DNA of 64,000 nt from an uncultured Ruminococcus sp. (GTDB lineage Bacteria > Bacillota > Clostridia > Oscillospirales > Acutalibacteraceae), in contig CACWOX010000015.1 in assembly GCA_902762615.1 (NCBI GenBank), forward strand, positions 41,505-105,504, in the 5' to 3' direction. A program made the position numbers and the translations under genes. Below the pieces are notes generated by a model. The model worked only from the letters and a program-made list of their open reading frames with translations. It was not told the DNA's origin and searched no databases. This document shows, piece by piece, positions 62,964-64,000 of the stretch. Each line of letters begins with the position of its first letter. Within the stretch, counting starts at the first letter, position 1.

Positions 62964-63785
62964 TTACCCAACCGCCTTTTTGAGTGCCGCACGGGTTTGT
63001 GGTCCCACAATGCCGTCCACGGCAATTTTTTTGTTTTTCTGGAATCGCAGCACCGCCGCCCTTGTCAGCGGTCCGAATATGCCGTCAATTTTCAGTCCGG
63101 CTTTCGCAGCCTGATTGAGATGCCACTGCAACCACTTCACCCCGCCGCCGGTGGAGCCATACATCATGCAGAACCTCGGTTCAGCATACGGGCATTTCAC
63201 AATTACGGGAGCAGGAGCCGGTGAAGAATCCGCATTAAGCGCCGCCGTGACCTTCTGCGCAAGGTCGCCCATGCGGGCGTACATCCAATCCCCCGGACAG
63301 GACTTGTTGCAGAACCAGCGGTGAACGGTCAGCACCATCTCGTCTGACTTCGGCTTGTAATTGAGAGATTTCGCCTTGTCTCCGAACCACAGCAGCTTCT
63401 TTTTGCCGTTTCGCTTGCAGATGTCGGTGCAGAGCTTCACCAGCGTATCGTACACCACCGGCTTGAAGGCGTAGGGCGGCTTCGGGTCGGAGGCGCACTC
63501 AATGGTGATTGCCCGCTGGTCGTTGGCGTTCGAGGAGGAACACCACGAGCGGTTCTTTTCCTCCACATACAAGCCGACGGTACCGTCGAGGGCAATACCG
63601 TAATTGGATGAAACGTCCCGCGTACCGGAGAAAATATCGCCGAGCCGAGCCGCCGTCACCTGACCCACCACACAATGCGGCGTGATGCGGTCGATGCAAT
63701 GCGTCCGCTGACCGGAATGCTTGCTGACAAGTCGTGTGTAGCCCACGAGAGAGCTGTTTGTGTAATTGTTGCTCACTATTTGCAC
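62964..63785 (-). CDS. Phage endolysin: Amidase_2 domain plus peptidoglycan-binding domain
   Basis: A 273-residue N-acetylmuramoyl-L-alanine amidase. Residues about 15-175 form an Amidase_2/PGRP fold with zinc ligands in HCIDRITPHCVVGQ near 29-42 and HRWFCNKSCPGDWM near 154-167. Residues 200-273 are a PG_binding_1 domain (VKWLQWHLNQAAKAGLKIDGIFGPLTRAAVLRFQKNKKIAVDGIVGPQTRAAL). There is no signal peptide, as expected for a holin-dependent lysin. Confidence 0.92.
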   Translation of the reverse strand: MQIVSNNYTNSSLVGYTRLVSKHSGQRTHCIDRITPHCVVGQVTAARLGDIFSGTRDVSSNYGIALDGTVGLYVEEKNRSWCSSSNANDQRAITIECASDPKPPYAFKPVVYDTLVKLCTDICKRNGKKKLLWFGDKAKSLNYKPKSDEMVLTVHRWFCNKSCPGDWMYARMGDLAQKVTAALNADSSPAPAPVIVKCPYAEPRFCMMYGSTGGGVKWLQWHLNQAAKAGLKIDGIFGPLTRAAVLRFQKNKKIAVDGIVGPQTRAALKKAVG

Positions 63786-63791
63786 GCTCCT

Positions 63792-64000
63792 TTACGGAAT
63801 ATTAGTGTTGTTGGTAAGCCCATATTCTGACTTCCACGCAAGATAATCTCTTTTTTTGACCTTAACGGTCATTTTTATTTCTCCAACCGCCAGATAGCTT
63901 ACATCATCGCCGCCCGAAGTGGATTTTCTGAAATTGTCAAACACGAGCTTTAACTTTCCGACACCCGTGTTATTCTGCAAATTACCAAAGGTGCGGGAAA
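63792..64000 (-). CDS. Phage protein, C-terminal part (cut by window edge)
   Basis: The frame is open to the end of the window, so only the last 69 or so residues are seen (...KLKLVFDNFRKS ... AVGEIKMTVKVKKRDYLAWKSEYGLTNNTNIP). It lies 6 bases upstream of the endolysin on the same strand, where phage tail-fibre or baseplate-associated proteins are usual. An apparent TTG start at 63980 is probably internal. No function assigned. Confidence 0.5.
   Translation of the reverse strand, partial: SRTFGNLQNNTGVGKLKLVFDNFRKSTSGGDDVSYLAVGEIKMTVKVKKRDYLAWKSEYGLTNNTNIP

Overview
The window reads as a chromosome segment of a spore-forming, low- to mid-GC member of the Clostridia, most like an uncultured Oscillospiraceae/Ruminococcaceae gut bacterium. 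The reasons are the Gram-positive PolC replicase, spoIIID, an alpha/beta-type small acid-soluble spore protein, frequent TTG/GTG starts behind strong GGAGG ribosome sites, threonine-rich linkers in exported proteins, a fibro-slime surface protein and a SipW-type signal peptidase. The assignment is inferred from gene content; no rRNA is present.

Layout. 1-3995: 3' part of polC. 4047-13377: histidine operon hisZ-hisG-(GNAT, lipoprotein, DIP1984 protein)-hisD-hisC-hisB-(small gene)-hisA/I fusion-hisE, without hisH or hisF, ending at a terminator. 13673-20257: exported-protein locus under a strong promoter: a very large fibro-slime protein broken into three frames, a SipW-type signal peptidase and two TasA-like substrates. 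20268-27861: housekeeping genes (paired radical SAM/DUF2344 genes, lipoprotein, NSS transporter, DUF951, prfA, Sua5). 27890-32840: a giant TPR protein with a degenerate J-like N-terminus, translationally coupled to an HscC-type Hsp70. 32850-40635, minus strand: cysteine-desulfurase-like enzyme with DUF3343, a PHP-hypothetical-ispF operon, a two-component system, an iron-sulfur-flavoprotein-like reductase and a pyrB with a PyrI-type zinc tail. 40815-45206: ECF sigma with a putative anti-sigma partner, YfcE, a CwlD-like amidase and two tandem GT8 glycosyltransferases. 45284-49578, minus strand: a three-gene phosphonate operon. 49734-56473, minus strand: small membrane protein, HD protein, SpoIIID, O-antigen-ligase-like protein, class A PBP and SASP. 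56593-59370: a P-type ATPase homologue that has lost its signature residues. 59607-62405: a secreted CHAP-like protein with two Ig-like repeats, then phosphatidylserine decarboxylase. 62462-64000: edge of a prophage lysis module.

How the genes work together. The most notable system is the phosphonate operon: PEP mutase (AepX, with an N-terminal nucleotidyltransferase), phosphonopyruvate decarboxylase (AepY), and one polypeptide fusing a LicC/PntC-like nucleotidyltransferase to an iron-dependent alcohol dehydrogenase. With no aminotransferase present, the predicted product is 2-hydroxyethylphosphonate, probably activated as CMP-hydroxyethylphosphonate to decorate a surface glycan. Two GT8 enzymes converge on it across a shared terminator. 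Other surface genes (SipW/TasA-like, fibro-slime, Wzy-like, PBP, CHAP-like) make the window rich in envelope functions.

Non-coding structure is also rich: a ~250-bp dispersed repeat present twice in inverted orientation (26456-26706 and 52978-53222), a 103-bp terminal-inverted-repeat element nested between two inverted heptamer arrays (51193-51526), an 89-bp hairpin sitting exactly at the break of the fibro-slime gene, short tandem arrays at several gene ends, and a structured tRNA/Y-RNA-like segment after the DIP1984 gene.
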